Positions 50,483-58,662 of a stretch of 64,000 bases of DNA are shown here, one piece after another. The stretch is from positions 1-64,000 of the forward strand of contig NZ_JAFIBY010000012.1 in assembly GCF_017832355.1 (NCBI RefSeq). Direction: 5' to 3'. The notes under the pieces were generated by a model, which saw only the letters and a program-made list of their open reading frames with translations, had not been told where the DNA came from and ran no database searches. The translations under genes and the position numbers were made by a program. This DNA is from Serratia sp. PL17. Lineage in GTDB: Bacteria > Pseudomonadota > Gammaproteobacteria > Enterobacterales > Enterobacteriaceae. Numbering within the stretch: the stretch's first letter is position 1; each line of letters opens with the position of its first letter.

Positions 50483-50707
50483 TTGTCGATTAAAAAGAGT
50501 GTATCAACACGCATTTTTGAGATATCGAAAACGAGCGAAATCCACGGCCCTCTACTGCGCCAGGCATTTGAAGTGATGGAGGTTCAAAAATACCTGCTCA
50601 CCATAGTGCTCGATATCAGTAAGAAAGCAGGATACAAGGGGAACTCAGTGGCAATGGCTGTTGAGTTTCTTAGGGAAAAAAATAATGGAGAGGGGCCAAA
50701 GGAATGA
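50483..50707 (+). CDS. Small hypothetical protein, operator-controlled
   Basis: 74 residues from TTG 50483 (MSIKKSVSTRIFEISKTSEI); a later start is possible because no good ribosome binding site is seen and the operator ends four bases before. Contains an amphipathic segment LRQAFEVMEVQKYLLTIVLD. Overlaps the next gene (ATGA). Confidence 0.5.
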   Translation: MSIKKSVSTRIFEISKTSEIHGPLLRQAFEVMEVQKYLLTIVLDISKKAGYKGNSVAMAVEFLREKNNGEGPKE

Positions 50708-50907
50708 CTGTCGCTGATACAGTGGAAATCAATAAATCTCGCAATTACTGGCTGTCAAAAGGCTTCAAAAAGACAGTTGAGGGTACATTAATACGACCTG
50801 ACATGCTGATCTCTCGTTCAGGAAAAAGGTGGAAGGCTACTGACCTAATCAAAAACACTACCTATCGCCACGCCAGCCTTCTGGTGGTTCTACAAAAGAA
50901 TTTTTAG
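50704..50907 (+). CDS. Small basic hypothetical protein
   Basis: 67 residues (MTVADTVEINKSRNYWLSKG), Lys/Arg-rich, no recognised domain. Second gene of a two-gene unit behind an operator-like palindrome; such pairs are sometimes toxin-antitoxin or immunity genes, but no motif supports that here. Confidence 0.5.
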   Translation: MTVADTVEINKSRNYWLSKGFKKTVEGTLIRPDMLISRSGKRWKATDLIKNTTYRHASLLVVLQKNF

Positions 50908-50929
50908 CCCATCGTATCTACAAATGATG

Positions 50930-50949
50930 ACGGCCCCACCAGGGGCCGT
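50930..50949. terminator. Terminator between convergent genes
   Basis: ACGGCCCC-ACCA-GGGGCCGT, perfect eight-base stem, between the genes ending at 50907 and 50969. Confidence 0.65.
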
Positions 50950-50968
50950 TCGTGCAACATTTCGAAAG

Positions 50969-51283
50969 TTAATATTCAACAAGCTCGTCGGCTAGCTGCT
51001 GCTCCCGCTCATGCACATCTTCAAATGAGTTTTTAGTCTCTTCATCCATTTCCACCTCAAAACCGATAGCACTCAACGTATTCACCAGCTCATAAAGTGA
51101 AGCCCCTTCAGCTGAACGCACAAACCCCAGCACCGGGTTCAGATGAGCAAATTTCACCTCATCCACCAGCTCTGCTTTGTTGATTGCTCCAAGAACGTCA
51201 AAAGGCGCCGGTATTTCGATGCTGTCACCGTCATATTGGATCACCCCTTCCCGGCCATCAAAAATGATAGTTACGTTAAGCAT
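50969..51283 (-). CDS. Hypothetical protein, last gene of the dar operon
   Basis: 104 residues (MLNVTIIFDGREGVIQYDGD), acidic. Overlaps the DdrB-like gene by eight bases, so it is co-transcribed with the antirestriction set. No family recognised. Confidence 0.6.
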   Translation of the reverse strand: MLNVTIIFDGREGVIQYDGDSIEIPAPFDVLGAINKAELVDEVKFAHLNPVLGFVRSAEGASLYELVNTLSAIGFEVEMDEETKNSFEDVHEREQQLADELVEY

Positions 51284-54218
51284 TGTGTTCCCCTTTAATC
51301 AAACCGATCACAAAATCCAGAATCGCATCGCCATTAAGTATCGAATTACCGGCATAACGCGGCTCATAGAAGCATTGAAAGGCCATAGAGAATATTTCGG
51401 TGGAACGTGTATCTTCGATGGTTTTGGAGCCATACAGGCGCCCCATGTAAGGGTCACTCAGGTTTAAATTGGCAGCGATTTCGCTCCTGCCAAGATCCAG
51501 AAGGCCGGCTTCTCCACCAGAAGCCATAAATGCTTTTGCCTTTGCCAGTCGATCGGGATGGCTGTACTCGAAGTGATGCCCCACTTCATGCCACAACACC
51601 CCAAGGTCAGAACTGGCGCCAAGGATTAGAGATCCATCGTTCACGCAGGCGGCCGCCCTGGTACGCTCGAGATACTTAATTTCCTTTAGGGTTGATATCC
51701 CGCCTCTACATAAACGGTAAATGTCGTTGAGCGCATTCAAAAATGCACCTTCCCCATGCTTTTCATCTATCGTCTCAATGGCCTTTTTGTGGATCTTTAT
51801 TCCCTTAATCCACTCATTAGCATCCGCTTCAGTAACGTCCGATTCGCTGATAATTTCCTGCGCCAACGCGCGCGCGCGGTCGCATAGATTCACTATCGCT
51901 TGTTGGTGATTTTCTGCGGCATCAGCCATTTCATTGATAATCTCACTTACTAACACACTACTTTTGCCGTATTTTTCAGCAGTATCGCGAATTTCTTCGG
52001 GGTCATATCGCTCAAGCCAGTTCGATACAGATTTGCGGCGACCATATGTTTGCCCAAAGTTTAGTGTTGGCCCGGACAAATCCACAGCATGAAACGCAGG
52101 GAAAGCCGCACGCAATGAATACGGCAACTTCTCAACAACCGCCTTATCACTATCCTGAAGTGAATCGATTTTCGCCTTAACCCTTGATAAATACCCCGTG
52201 TAACGCTTCTTGGTGTCTTCGGCTTCAGCAGTCACATCCCCATACTTCATCAGTTCCCTACCACGATCAACGTCATACATGACGGCCACACTGGCTCCGG
52301 TAGCGCTTAATGTGCTCTGCCCTTTATCGCTCGATGCAGCGATGATCGCCTTATATACCGCCGCTGGTCGGTATTCTGGCAACATAATCCCCATAGCGGA
52401 CATATAGCCCTGTGTCAGAATCCGAGATCGCCCAATAACTTTGCTGATCACAGGGTAAGCAGCGCGCGCAGCTGCTATCACTTCTGTTCGCTCGGCTTCA
52501 TCAGCCATCACAAGCTTGATTGCATAATGGAGCTGGAAAATTTGACCGGAGTTAAAGAGAGCAGACCAATCTGGTTGCTTGAACATGTGGGCATTACGAA
52601 TTAATGGATGAAGGGTATAGAGGCTTGCCCGGCCATACCGATCAGTAAACGTTTCAATTTTCTTCCCAAGGATACTTGCAGTTAATACCTGGTATCGCTT
52701 CAAAGCAGCTGCATCATTGAGGTTGGTCATCGTCAGTGTTTTTATCGCCGCGTTCACAGCTGCGGCTAGCGTTGATAAAGAGCCACTACCATCAAACGTC
52801 AATGCCTCAATAATGCGCTTCATACCCTGAACACTGCTTGCATTACGCAACACCGGGAGCACGGCGTCACCGCGCTTTTTTGTCGATTCAAAAAGTGCCC
52901 CCGCCAACCCCTTGCCACTTTCGAGCTGCATCTGGTTAGATACCATCTGCAAAACCTCCTGGAGCGACACGCTGCCGCCGCCGAACATATCCCCCATAGC
53001 CTGCTGCTGGTGGATCAACTCATCGTTGATACGTTCCGCCATCAGCTTAAAGGCTTGGCCCATACGTTTAGCTGACCGGTTGTTGTCCACAATGAAAAGG
53101 GCCAGAGCTTTAGCTTCATCCGTCGCCTCCTCAAACATACCCACTTGCGCTATAACATCCTGGATATGTTGCCCGGACTCCTTAGATCGCCGCACTAGGT
53201 CTATTGCATCTTTCAACGCGCCCAGGGCCGTCTTATCAAGGGACGTTACCTCACTGGCCCCTTCCAACAGAGAGCCGACCGTTTCTTTGTGCACATCACC
53301 AGAGAGCATAACCATTTGCGCAAAATCACTGGCGGCAGAATTGAGAGCGGTCAACACATTGCGCATTTCTGGATCAGGCTCTTCGGACACCATTTTCACC
53401 AATCGGCTATCTTTATAGGCCTTGGCGAAAATGCTGTTTTGCATCCTATCGATCAGCTGTCTTGTTGGCCGGCCATCTTCGGTTAACAAGCCGGCCGCCG
53501 CCGTCGCACCGATCTCTTCCATAAACGCCTTCACAAAGGGCGCGTTAGATCGAGATAGCAAATCACCGCTATCCGATGGGGCAAAGAGCTGCATCATCGC
53601 AGGTGTAATGCTCTCAGCGTCTACAAAGGCCTTTTCGCTGGCAGACATTTCCTGTAGGTCAGATAGGTTCGAGTCTTTTGCAAACTTCACCCGGTCGACG
53701 TCGGTTAAACGCCGACGGACTAAGATTGGCCTTTCCATCTTTTCGATATCCCTGGGTCGGACACCGTAGTCACGTGCATGTTTTATAAGAAACGAGCGGT
53801 AATCGTCTGCACGCCCCTCGGCATATGCCCTAATAATCCCCATGCTGCGGCCGTTCCCCGACTCCACAGCATTATCTTCACCGATGATCGGCGCGCCGTG
53901 ACTTGATAACCCGGAATCGGTAAGTTGAGCCGGCCTTAATGACCGAGAAATATTATTAACTTGGAGTTTACTGGAGAAACGGGTGCGATCTCGCGGCTGG
54001 AGTTCTTGTGGGTAAGCCTCGTTTATGCGGCCATCAAGATGATTGGACACCAGAAGCATTGAAGCATCGACTACCTCAAACTGAGTTTTAACCTCTTCAC
54101 CTTTTGCGGTAACAACATAAGATTTCCGACCATTCCCCAGAGCCTTACGTATTACCTCCACCAGCGCTTTAATGCTGGCGGTGTTTTGGATTTTTTCTAT
54201 AACTTTTTGCATTGTCAT
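51276..54218 (-). CDS. ddrB: DdrB-like antirestriction protein with ParB-like domain and zincin motif
   Basis: 980 residues, the size of P1 DdrB (defence against DNA restriction). Residues about 45-180 form the DdrB-like ParB-superfamily domain: VVDASMLLVSNHLDGRINEA, RPAQLTDSGLSSHGAPII and VESGNGRSMGIIRAYAEG. The middle is helical. At residue 877 a HEVGHH motif (LWHEVGHHFEYSHPDRL) followed by STEIFSMAFQ gives a plausible HExxH...E metalloprotease site. P1 DdrB is a head component that acts with DarA/DarB; enzymatic use of the zincin site is inference. Confidence 0.82.
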   Translation of the reverse strand: MTMQKVIEKIQNTASIKALVEVIRKALGNGRKSYVVTAKGEEVKTQFEVVDASMLLVSNHLDGRINEAYPQELQPRDRTRFSSKLQVNNISRSLRPAQLTDSGLSSHGAPIIGEDNAVESGNGRSMGIIRAYAEGRADDYRSFLIKHARDYGVRPRDIEKMERPILVRRRLTDVDRVKFAKDSNLSDLQEMSASEKAFVDAESITPAMMQLFAPSDSGDLLSRSNAPFVKAFMEEIGATAAAGLLTEDGRPTRQLIDRMQNSIFAKAYKDSRLVKMVSEEPDPEMRNVLTALNSAASDFAQMVMLSGDVHKETVGSLLEGASEVTSLDKTALGALKDAIDLVRRSKESGQHIQDVIAQVGMFEEATDEAKALALFIVDNNRSAKRMGQAFKLMAERINDELIHQQQAMGDMFGGGSVSLQEVLQMVSNQMQLESGKGLAGALFESTKKRGDAVLPVLRNASSVQGMKRIIEALTFDGSGSLSTLAAAVNAAIKTLTMTNLNDAAALKRYQVLTASILGKKIETFTDRYGRASLYTLHPLIRNAHMFKQPDWSALFNSGQIFQLHYAIKLVMADEAERTEVIAAARAAYPVISKVIGRSRILTQGYMSAMGIMLPEYRPAAVYKAIIAASSDKGQSTLSATGASVAVMYDVDRGRELMKYGDVTAEAEDTKKRYTGYLSRVKAKIDSLQDSDKAVVEKLPYSLRAAFPAFHAVDLSGPTLNFGQTYGRRKSVSNWLERYDPEEIRDTAEKYGKSSVLVSEIINEMADAAENHQQAIVNLCDRARALAQEIISESDVTEADANEWIKGIKIHKKAIETIDEKHGEGAFLNALNDIYRLCRGGISTLKEIKYLERTRAAACVNDGSLILGASSDLGVLWHEVGHHFEYSHPDRLAKAKAFMASGGEAGLLDLGRSEIAANLNLSDPYMGRLYGSKTIEDTRSTEIFSMAFQCFYEPRYAGNSILNGDAILDFVIGLIKGEHNA

Positions 54219-54262
54219 TTCCGAAAAAAAAGACCCGCTATCACACGGGCCAAGCGCTAGAA

Positions 54263-54634
54263 TTAAGCCGCTTCAGGGTGATTCAGTCGTACCCAATTTG
54301 AGGCGCCGATTTGCACATCCTCAAAGCTCAAGTGCTCACCCACATAAATGGTCAGATCGTCCAGCACGCTAATGAACTCATCCTTGTCTGACTGATTAAA
54401 TTTCCCGCTCAAGAAATCGACAACAACTTGGGGTTGGACGTCATGGTCATTAGCTGTAGCGGTTGGTGCTGGTTCCGGTTGCGGTTGCGCGCCACCATAC
54501 CCGAGCTTGACCATCACCTCATCGATACGGTCGTCATAATCAAGCTTTTCCAGCCCCTTGGCGGCGGCTGACTTTCGCATCAGTTCATCCAACTGATCCG
54601 CCAGGTCAAGACGCTCTATTGCTGATAAAATCAT
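54263..54634 (-). CDS. Small protein between darA and ddrB (DdrA position)
   Basis: 123 residues (MILSAIERLDLADQLDELMR), helical N-terminus, then Pro-rich linker, then an acidic C-terminal part. Placed where P1 has ddrA, between darA and ddrB, and of similar small size; sequence identity was not recognised. Overlaps darA by four bases. Confidence 0.55.
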   Translation of the reverse strand: MILSAIERLDLADQLDELMRKSAAAKGLEKLDYDDRIDEVMVKLGYGGAQPQPEPAPTATANDHDVQPQVVVDFLSGKFNQSDKDEFISVLDDLTIYVGEHLSFEDVQIGASNWVRLNHPEAA

Positions 54635-56748
54635 GCGGCAGCCCCCTCACGCTGGATGGCGACTAACAAATCTGACAAATGCTGTGCTACGTCGTTTACC
54701 AAGCTTTCATGCTCGTCATAAATACCGGCATTTGCCAGAGCACCAACGGCCTGACGAGTGTTTCCTCGAGCCTCTCGGATCTCATCCATATCACTCGTTT
54801 GCAGTGATAGAGTCGCCTTCAAAAACTCAACGGCTTTGTTCGCGTTTGTATCAACTTCATTTTCAGACGGGGTTAAAACTGGTGGGGGTTCTCCTGCCGG
54901 CGAAGGCGGAATGTCCAGTTCCGGTGAGGGAATTGGAGCGCCAGGAGTTTTAGTCTCCGGTGGTGCAAGTGGTGAAGCTGGTGGTACTTCATTGAAAATG
55001 GTTTCTAACACTCCCTCAGCACTCTTACGTTGGGCAAGGCCGGCAGTACGCAAGTTCTTCACAATCGTTCCCAATGAAAGGCCGTCTGGAAGCTCAGTAG
55101 CATTGGCCCCGCTTCGCGTCAGATAGTTGCGTAAAAAGTCCTGACTGGTTGCATGAGGCTCTCTACCTTTCAACTGACCGATTAGCGGCTTCAGCAGTTC
55201 TATATTCGAAAAAGCCTCCTTCTCATCCTGGCTGTATTGCAAATCAACCAGTTCATAATCAGCCACCTTGTCCGCACTTAGTGGGCTGTTATAGACGGCA
55301 ACACCATAACGAATGTCATTAGCACCAATGGAGCGCTCAGTTTTAATTCCTGAAGCACTAAAGCCCTCGGGATCATATGTATTCACTGCCCCACCCGGCC
55401 GCCAATTTGGTCGAGCTTTCAACCCATAATAATAAAGCGCGCCGGCTTGAGAGGTGTCGGTATCCATATCATCAGCTGCTGCCGCAGTCGTGGTTGCTGG
55501 CTGCTCGGTTTCCTCAGCCACCGTAATAGCTTCAAATCCGGCTTTGGTAAGAACTTGTCCATCCTTCACAAATACGTAAATACCTTGCAGGCCAGAGATA
55601 CGGAAATAGGTATATTGATATCCCGCCGTTTTGGCAGCTTTGTATTTGTTTTTATAGGCAACGGCTTCGGGGGAAGGGCCAACACCGTTTACAGTGATCG
55701 AACCAGAAAATGAGATATTGTCGCCGTTACTTTGTGAATACCAGATTGGGTTTTCGCCGGATACCGCTGCTTTTTTTAAAGTAGGGTTCATCGCACCGGT
55801 TTGAATACTTGCCAGTGGCACGGTATAGCTGCCAGAAGTGGCAGCAGTTCCCCCCGTGGAAACGCCCAGTTCAGGCATTGGGCTTTGCTTCTGAGTTTTT
55901 TTTGCCTTCAGTGACTCGATTGCAGAACTTAAGCGCTCATTTTCTGAGGTCTGCCGGCTAATACTGGCACTGTACTCTTCAATTTGAGCATCGATATCCG
56001 CCATTTGCGGCGCCATCTCATCAGCTTTGGCCATTTCATCAATTGCAAGGCTTTCAAGCTTTTCAGCTTCAAATTCCGCAGCTTCAGCATCCAGTTTCAG
56101 CTTGTTGTGCTTGTCGCGGCTTTTTGAAAATTTCGAGCTGTTTTTTTCAATCAGATTTGAGAGCGTCTGTGCAGTTTGGTTTAGAGACATATCGCGCCCA
56201 CCGATCGGCGCCACAACATGAGTAACATCCCGTTTATTCAGAAGAAACTTAAAGGCGACAAGAACGTCTTGAGCTTTCAGCTTAACGTCGGCGGTTGGGC
56301 TGTGGAACAAGAGGGAAACGCTCTGACCGTCAGTGAGCGGTATCTTTGCGGCCATAACTGGGATGCCGGCGACCTTTCGAACATTCCCTATTTCGGCGCC
56401 ACCAGCTGTACTGACGCCAGTATCATCGGTTCCTGCCTCATCTGTGCCGGCTTTTATCCCCGTCCCATTTAAGCCTGAATTGAGCACACGAACAAAGGCG
56501 CGCATGGTTTGTGACAAACGGTTCTTCGTGGTGCTAATGGCTTCAAACATCGCCGTTCTGTGCGGATCAGCCAGGTGATCACCAATAAACGCAGACTCAA
56601 CCTCTTCGACAGTAACGCTTTCAAGCATTAAATCTTCACCACCGCCCTCATTCAGAGAAGCAAATTCCGCATCGGTTACTTGCCGTACATCATAGTCACC
56701 GCGATCGACGATCAGTACGCCATTCATTGGATGATATGGATTACTCAT
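54631..56748 (-). CDS. darA: DarA-like internal head protein
   Basis: 705 residues. The N-terminal region (AMFEAISTTKNRLSQTMRAF; IPLTDGQSVSLLFHSPTADV; THVVAPIGGRDMSLNQTAQT) matches the DarA N-terminal domain as I remember it; a coiled coil follows (KLKLDAEAAEFEAEKLESL) and then two Thr/Pro-rich linkers. P1 DarA is packaged in the head, cleaved by the head protease, and protects injected DNA from type I enzymes. Sits between the Hdf-like gene and ddrB-like gene with four-base overlaps. Confidence 0.75.
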   Translation of the reverse strand: MSNPYHPMNGVLIVDRGDYDVRQVTDAEFASLNEGGGEDLMLESVTVEEVESAFIGDHLADPHRTAMFEAISTTKNRLSQTMRAFVRVLNSGLNGTGIKAGTDEAGTDDTGVSTAGGAEIGNVRKVAGIPVMAAKIPLTDGQSVSLLFHSPTADVKLKAQDVLVAFKFLLNKRDVTHVVAPIGGRDMSLNQTAQTLSNLIEKNSSKFSKSRDKHNKLKLDAEAAEFEAEKLESLAIDEMAKADEMAPQMADIDAQIEEYSASISRQTSENERLSSAIESLKAKKTQKQSPMPELGVSTGGTAATSGSYTVPLASIQTGAMNPTLKKAAVSGENPIWYSQSNGDNISFSGSITVNGVGPSPEAVAYKNKYKAAKTAGYQYTYFRISGLQGIYVFVKDGQVLTKAGFEAITVAEETEQPATTTAAAADDMDTDTSQAGALYYYGLKARPNWRPGGAVNTYDPEGFSASGIKTERSIGANDIRYGVAVYNSPLSADKVADYELVDLQYSQDEKEAFSNIELLKPLIGQLKGREPHATSQDFLRNYLTRSGANATELPDGLSLGTIVKNLRTAGLAQRKSAEGVLETIFNEVPPASPLAPPETKTPGAPIPSPELDIPPSPAGEPPPVLTPSENEVDTNANKAVEFLKATLSLQTSDMDEIREARGNTRQAVGALANAGIYDEHESLVNDVAQHLSDLLVAIQREGAAA

Positions 56749-57380
56749 GCCGCTACCTCACGTTTTAGAGTCTCAAATTCAGTTTTCAGTTTGCGGCCTT
56801 GAGCTTGCTCAGCGCGAAGTTGGTTCTTCAAGGCCTCGGCCCTGGCACGCTTAACCTGTAAATCATTACCTCGCTTAAGCGTAACTGCCTGCGCAGAAGC
56901 AATCTTTTGCTTGGCGGCATCGATACGACCATTTTGTTCAGCGAGTCGCTGCGCATTAGATTTAAGGCCGCTTTTTTGGCGAGGGGTTTCCACTCGACCT
57001 GCTTTAGCCAGCTTTCGGGCAAGTGATTTGGCAAAAGCTTGGGCATTAGAGGAAATGGCGCCGGCGATGATTTTCGCGAGTGCATCGAGGTCTTTGGCGC
57101 CGGTAAATGGAACAGTCTTTTTATTCAGTGAAATGGAGGAGATATCACCCGAATCATTAACCTGAACGGACACCTCTTGCTCGTCCAAAGCTTTCAGGGC
57201 AAAGGTGCGTATACGCACTCCGTCTTTTTTTCGAGCAGTGCCGGCAGGGACAACCTTAACGATCTCTGCACCGGCTTTAGTCACGGCCTTTTTTAGTGGT
57301 TCCAGGCCTTTCTCATTGAGATTATTGAAGTCTAGGACATGGTATGTCTGCCCGTTCTTCGAAAACAGATTAGCGGGCAT
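56745..57380 (-). CDS. Hdf-like head/antirestriction accessory protein
   Basis: 211 residues. N-terminal alpha/beta part (MPANLFSKNGQTYHVLDFNN) and a long basic coiled-coil C-terminus (DAAKQKIASAQAVTLKRGND; ALKNQLRAEQAQGRKLKTEF). Position and size fit P1 hdf, upstream of darA. Identity rests on synteny. Confidence 0.55.
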   Translation of the reverse strand: MPANLFSKNGQTYHVLDFNNLNEKGLEPLKKAVTKAGAEIVKVVPAGTARKKDGVRIRTFALKALDEQEVSVQVNDSGDISSISLNKKTVPFTGAKDLDALAKIIAGAISSNAQAFAKSLARKLAKAGRVETPRQKSGLKSNAQRLAEQNGRIDAAKQKIASAQAVTLKRGNDLQVKRARAEALKNQLRAEQAQGRKLKTEFETLKREVAA

Positions 57381-57810
57381 ATGGCGCCACCTTATCAGCA
57401 GGAATATCGAACACTTTCGTAACCACTGACTGGACTGGGAAAAGACGGTAGAGTGGATTAATCCGGCTGTCGCCGTGGGTCATTCGCACAACCAGCTCCC
57501 AATTGCCTGATTTCAGATAACGACGATTAAAGAACAGGAATTCTCGGGTTAAACCCTTATCAGAAATGAACAATGACCGGGCTTTGCCGGTAATCACCGT
57601 AGTAGGGTCTTTTTTATCTCGAAGGCAGTATTCAACTCGTGCCCCCTTCACATTGCGGCAAGTAGTAAGGAAACTCACCGGAAAACGGATCACCTCATCA
57701 ATGTATTCTTCTGATCCGGTATCTTGCACAATTGCCTTTCTACGCTTAAACAGAAAGCGGTCTGCCAGCGCGGCCGCAACAACCAGCGCCAGGCACGTTT
57801 CACTGATCAT
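57370..57810 (-). CDS. LydB-like antiholin candidate
   Basis: 146 residues (P1 LydB is about the same size). Short hydrophobic N-terminus (MISETCLALVVAAALADRFL) followed by a strand-rich soluble domain (LFISDKGLTREFLFFNRRYL). Directly follows the holin-like gene, as lydB follows lydA in P1, where it delays lysis. Identity rests on synteny and length. Confidence 0.5.
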   Translation of the reverse strand: MISETCLALVVAAALADRFLFKRRKAIVQDTGSEEYIDEVIRFPVSFLTTCRNVKGARVEYCLRDKKDPTTVITGKARSLFISDKGLTREFLFFNRRYLKSGNWELVVRMTHGDSRINPLYRLFPVQSVVTKVFDIPADKVAPYAR

Positions 57811-58119
57811 CTAAATCCCCTTTTTAATAAAAATGCTTTGTAGTGCGGCTAAAAACTTCTCTTTAGCCACGGTTACGGTTTCTCGTCCGTTATTGCTCGC
57901 TACCAGAACTGCCAGGAGCAAGAGAGGTTCTTCCCAGCGAAGGTGCTCAGCTGAGTAGTAAGCGGTGGCCCCCGATACAAAGCTGATTACCAGCTCAGTA
58001 AAAAGATTGAACCAATCCCGCTTAATCCTTTCTTCTCGCACCCCTTGGAGGAAAACAGCCAACCCTCCGAGCACTGATAACAGCACAGCAATAACGAGCG
58101 TTTGTGTGCTTGTTGGCAC
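57811..58119 (-). CDS. LydA-like holin
   Basis: 102 residues with three hydrophobic segments (about 7-24, LVIAVLLSVLGGLAVFLQ; 41-56, ELVISFVSGATAYYSA; 62-76, EEPLLLLAVLVASNN) and a basic C-terminal end. The layout fits the LydA/phage_holin_3_3 family. Forms membrane lesions that release the endolysin at 49848. First gene of the leftward unit that continues through darA and ddrB. Confidence 0.7.
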   Translation of the reverse strand: MPTSTQTLVIAVLLSVLGGLAVFLQGVREERIKRDWFNLFTELVISFVSGATAYYSAEHLRWEEPLLLLAVLVASNNGRETVTVAKEKFLAALQSIFIKKGI

Positions 58120-58202
58120 GTATTCCTCCGGCTCTGTTGATGCGAAAACGAGACTAGCAAAAGTGACTTTTCAAACTGCCACGTTGTTTTTTAGGCAAAA
58201 AA

Positions 58203-58222
58203 AAAGCGCCCGGAGGCGCTTT
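58203..58222 (-). terminator. Rho-independent terminator of the tail-fibre operon
   Basis: AAAGCGCC-TCCG-GGCGCTTT on the minus transcript followed by a long U run; 16 bases after the assembly-protein stop. Confidence 0.85.
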
Positions 58223-58237
58223 AACTGGCAAGGGGAA

Positions 58238-58660
58238 TTACTTAGGATCTTCAGGCCAGGTGATATCAGTTTCTTGAGAAGTATCAATGCGATTAAGCAT
58301 GACACGGTATGTTTTCCATGCGACTAACTTCTCCTTTTCCTTCTCAGTCGCCATCCCTAATTCAACCGCATCTTGCAAAGGAGCAATTGCATTGCTAGCG
58401 CGAGTGATCAGCAAGTATTTTTTGCGAACAGCTTCGACCTCTCGTTCCTTTTGACTCAACGGCGGGGCGTCAATCCAGCACGGCAGGCCATCGGTATCCG
58501 CCCCCCGGATTTTTCCTACAGGGGGTTGCTCGCGATACTTTTCCCAATACTCTTCAGGAACTGGTTTAACATCATCAGGCCAGTTTTTATTGGTTTCGTA
58601 GGCTTCTTGATCTTCCAACACATAGAAAATATTGGTTTTCGCACTGTATCCGTAATTCAT
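58238..58660 (-). CDS. Tail fibre assembly chaperone
   Basis: 140 residues from ATG 58660 (MNYGYSAKTNIFYVLEDQEA). Typical Caudo_TAP pattern: WPDDVKPVPEEYWEKY, GKIRGADTDGLPCWIDAPPL and the C-terminal YRVMLNRIDTSQETDITWPE. Helps fold or attach the tail fibre encoded just upstream. Confidence 0.92.
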   Translation of the reverse strand: MNYGYSAKTNIFYVLEDQEAYETNKNWPDDVKPVPEEYWEKYREQPPVGKIRGADTDGLPCWIDAPPLSQKEREVEAVRKKYLLITRASNAIAPLQDAVELGMATEKEKEKLVAWKTYRVMLNRIDTSQETDITWPEDPK

Positions 58661-58662
58661 AA

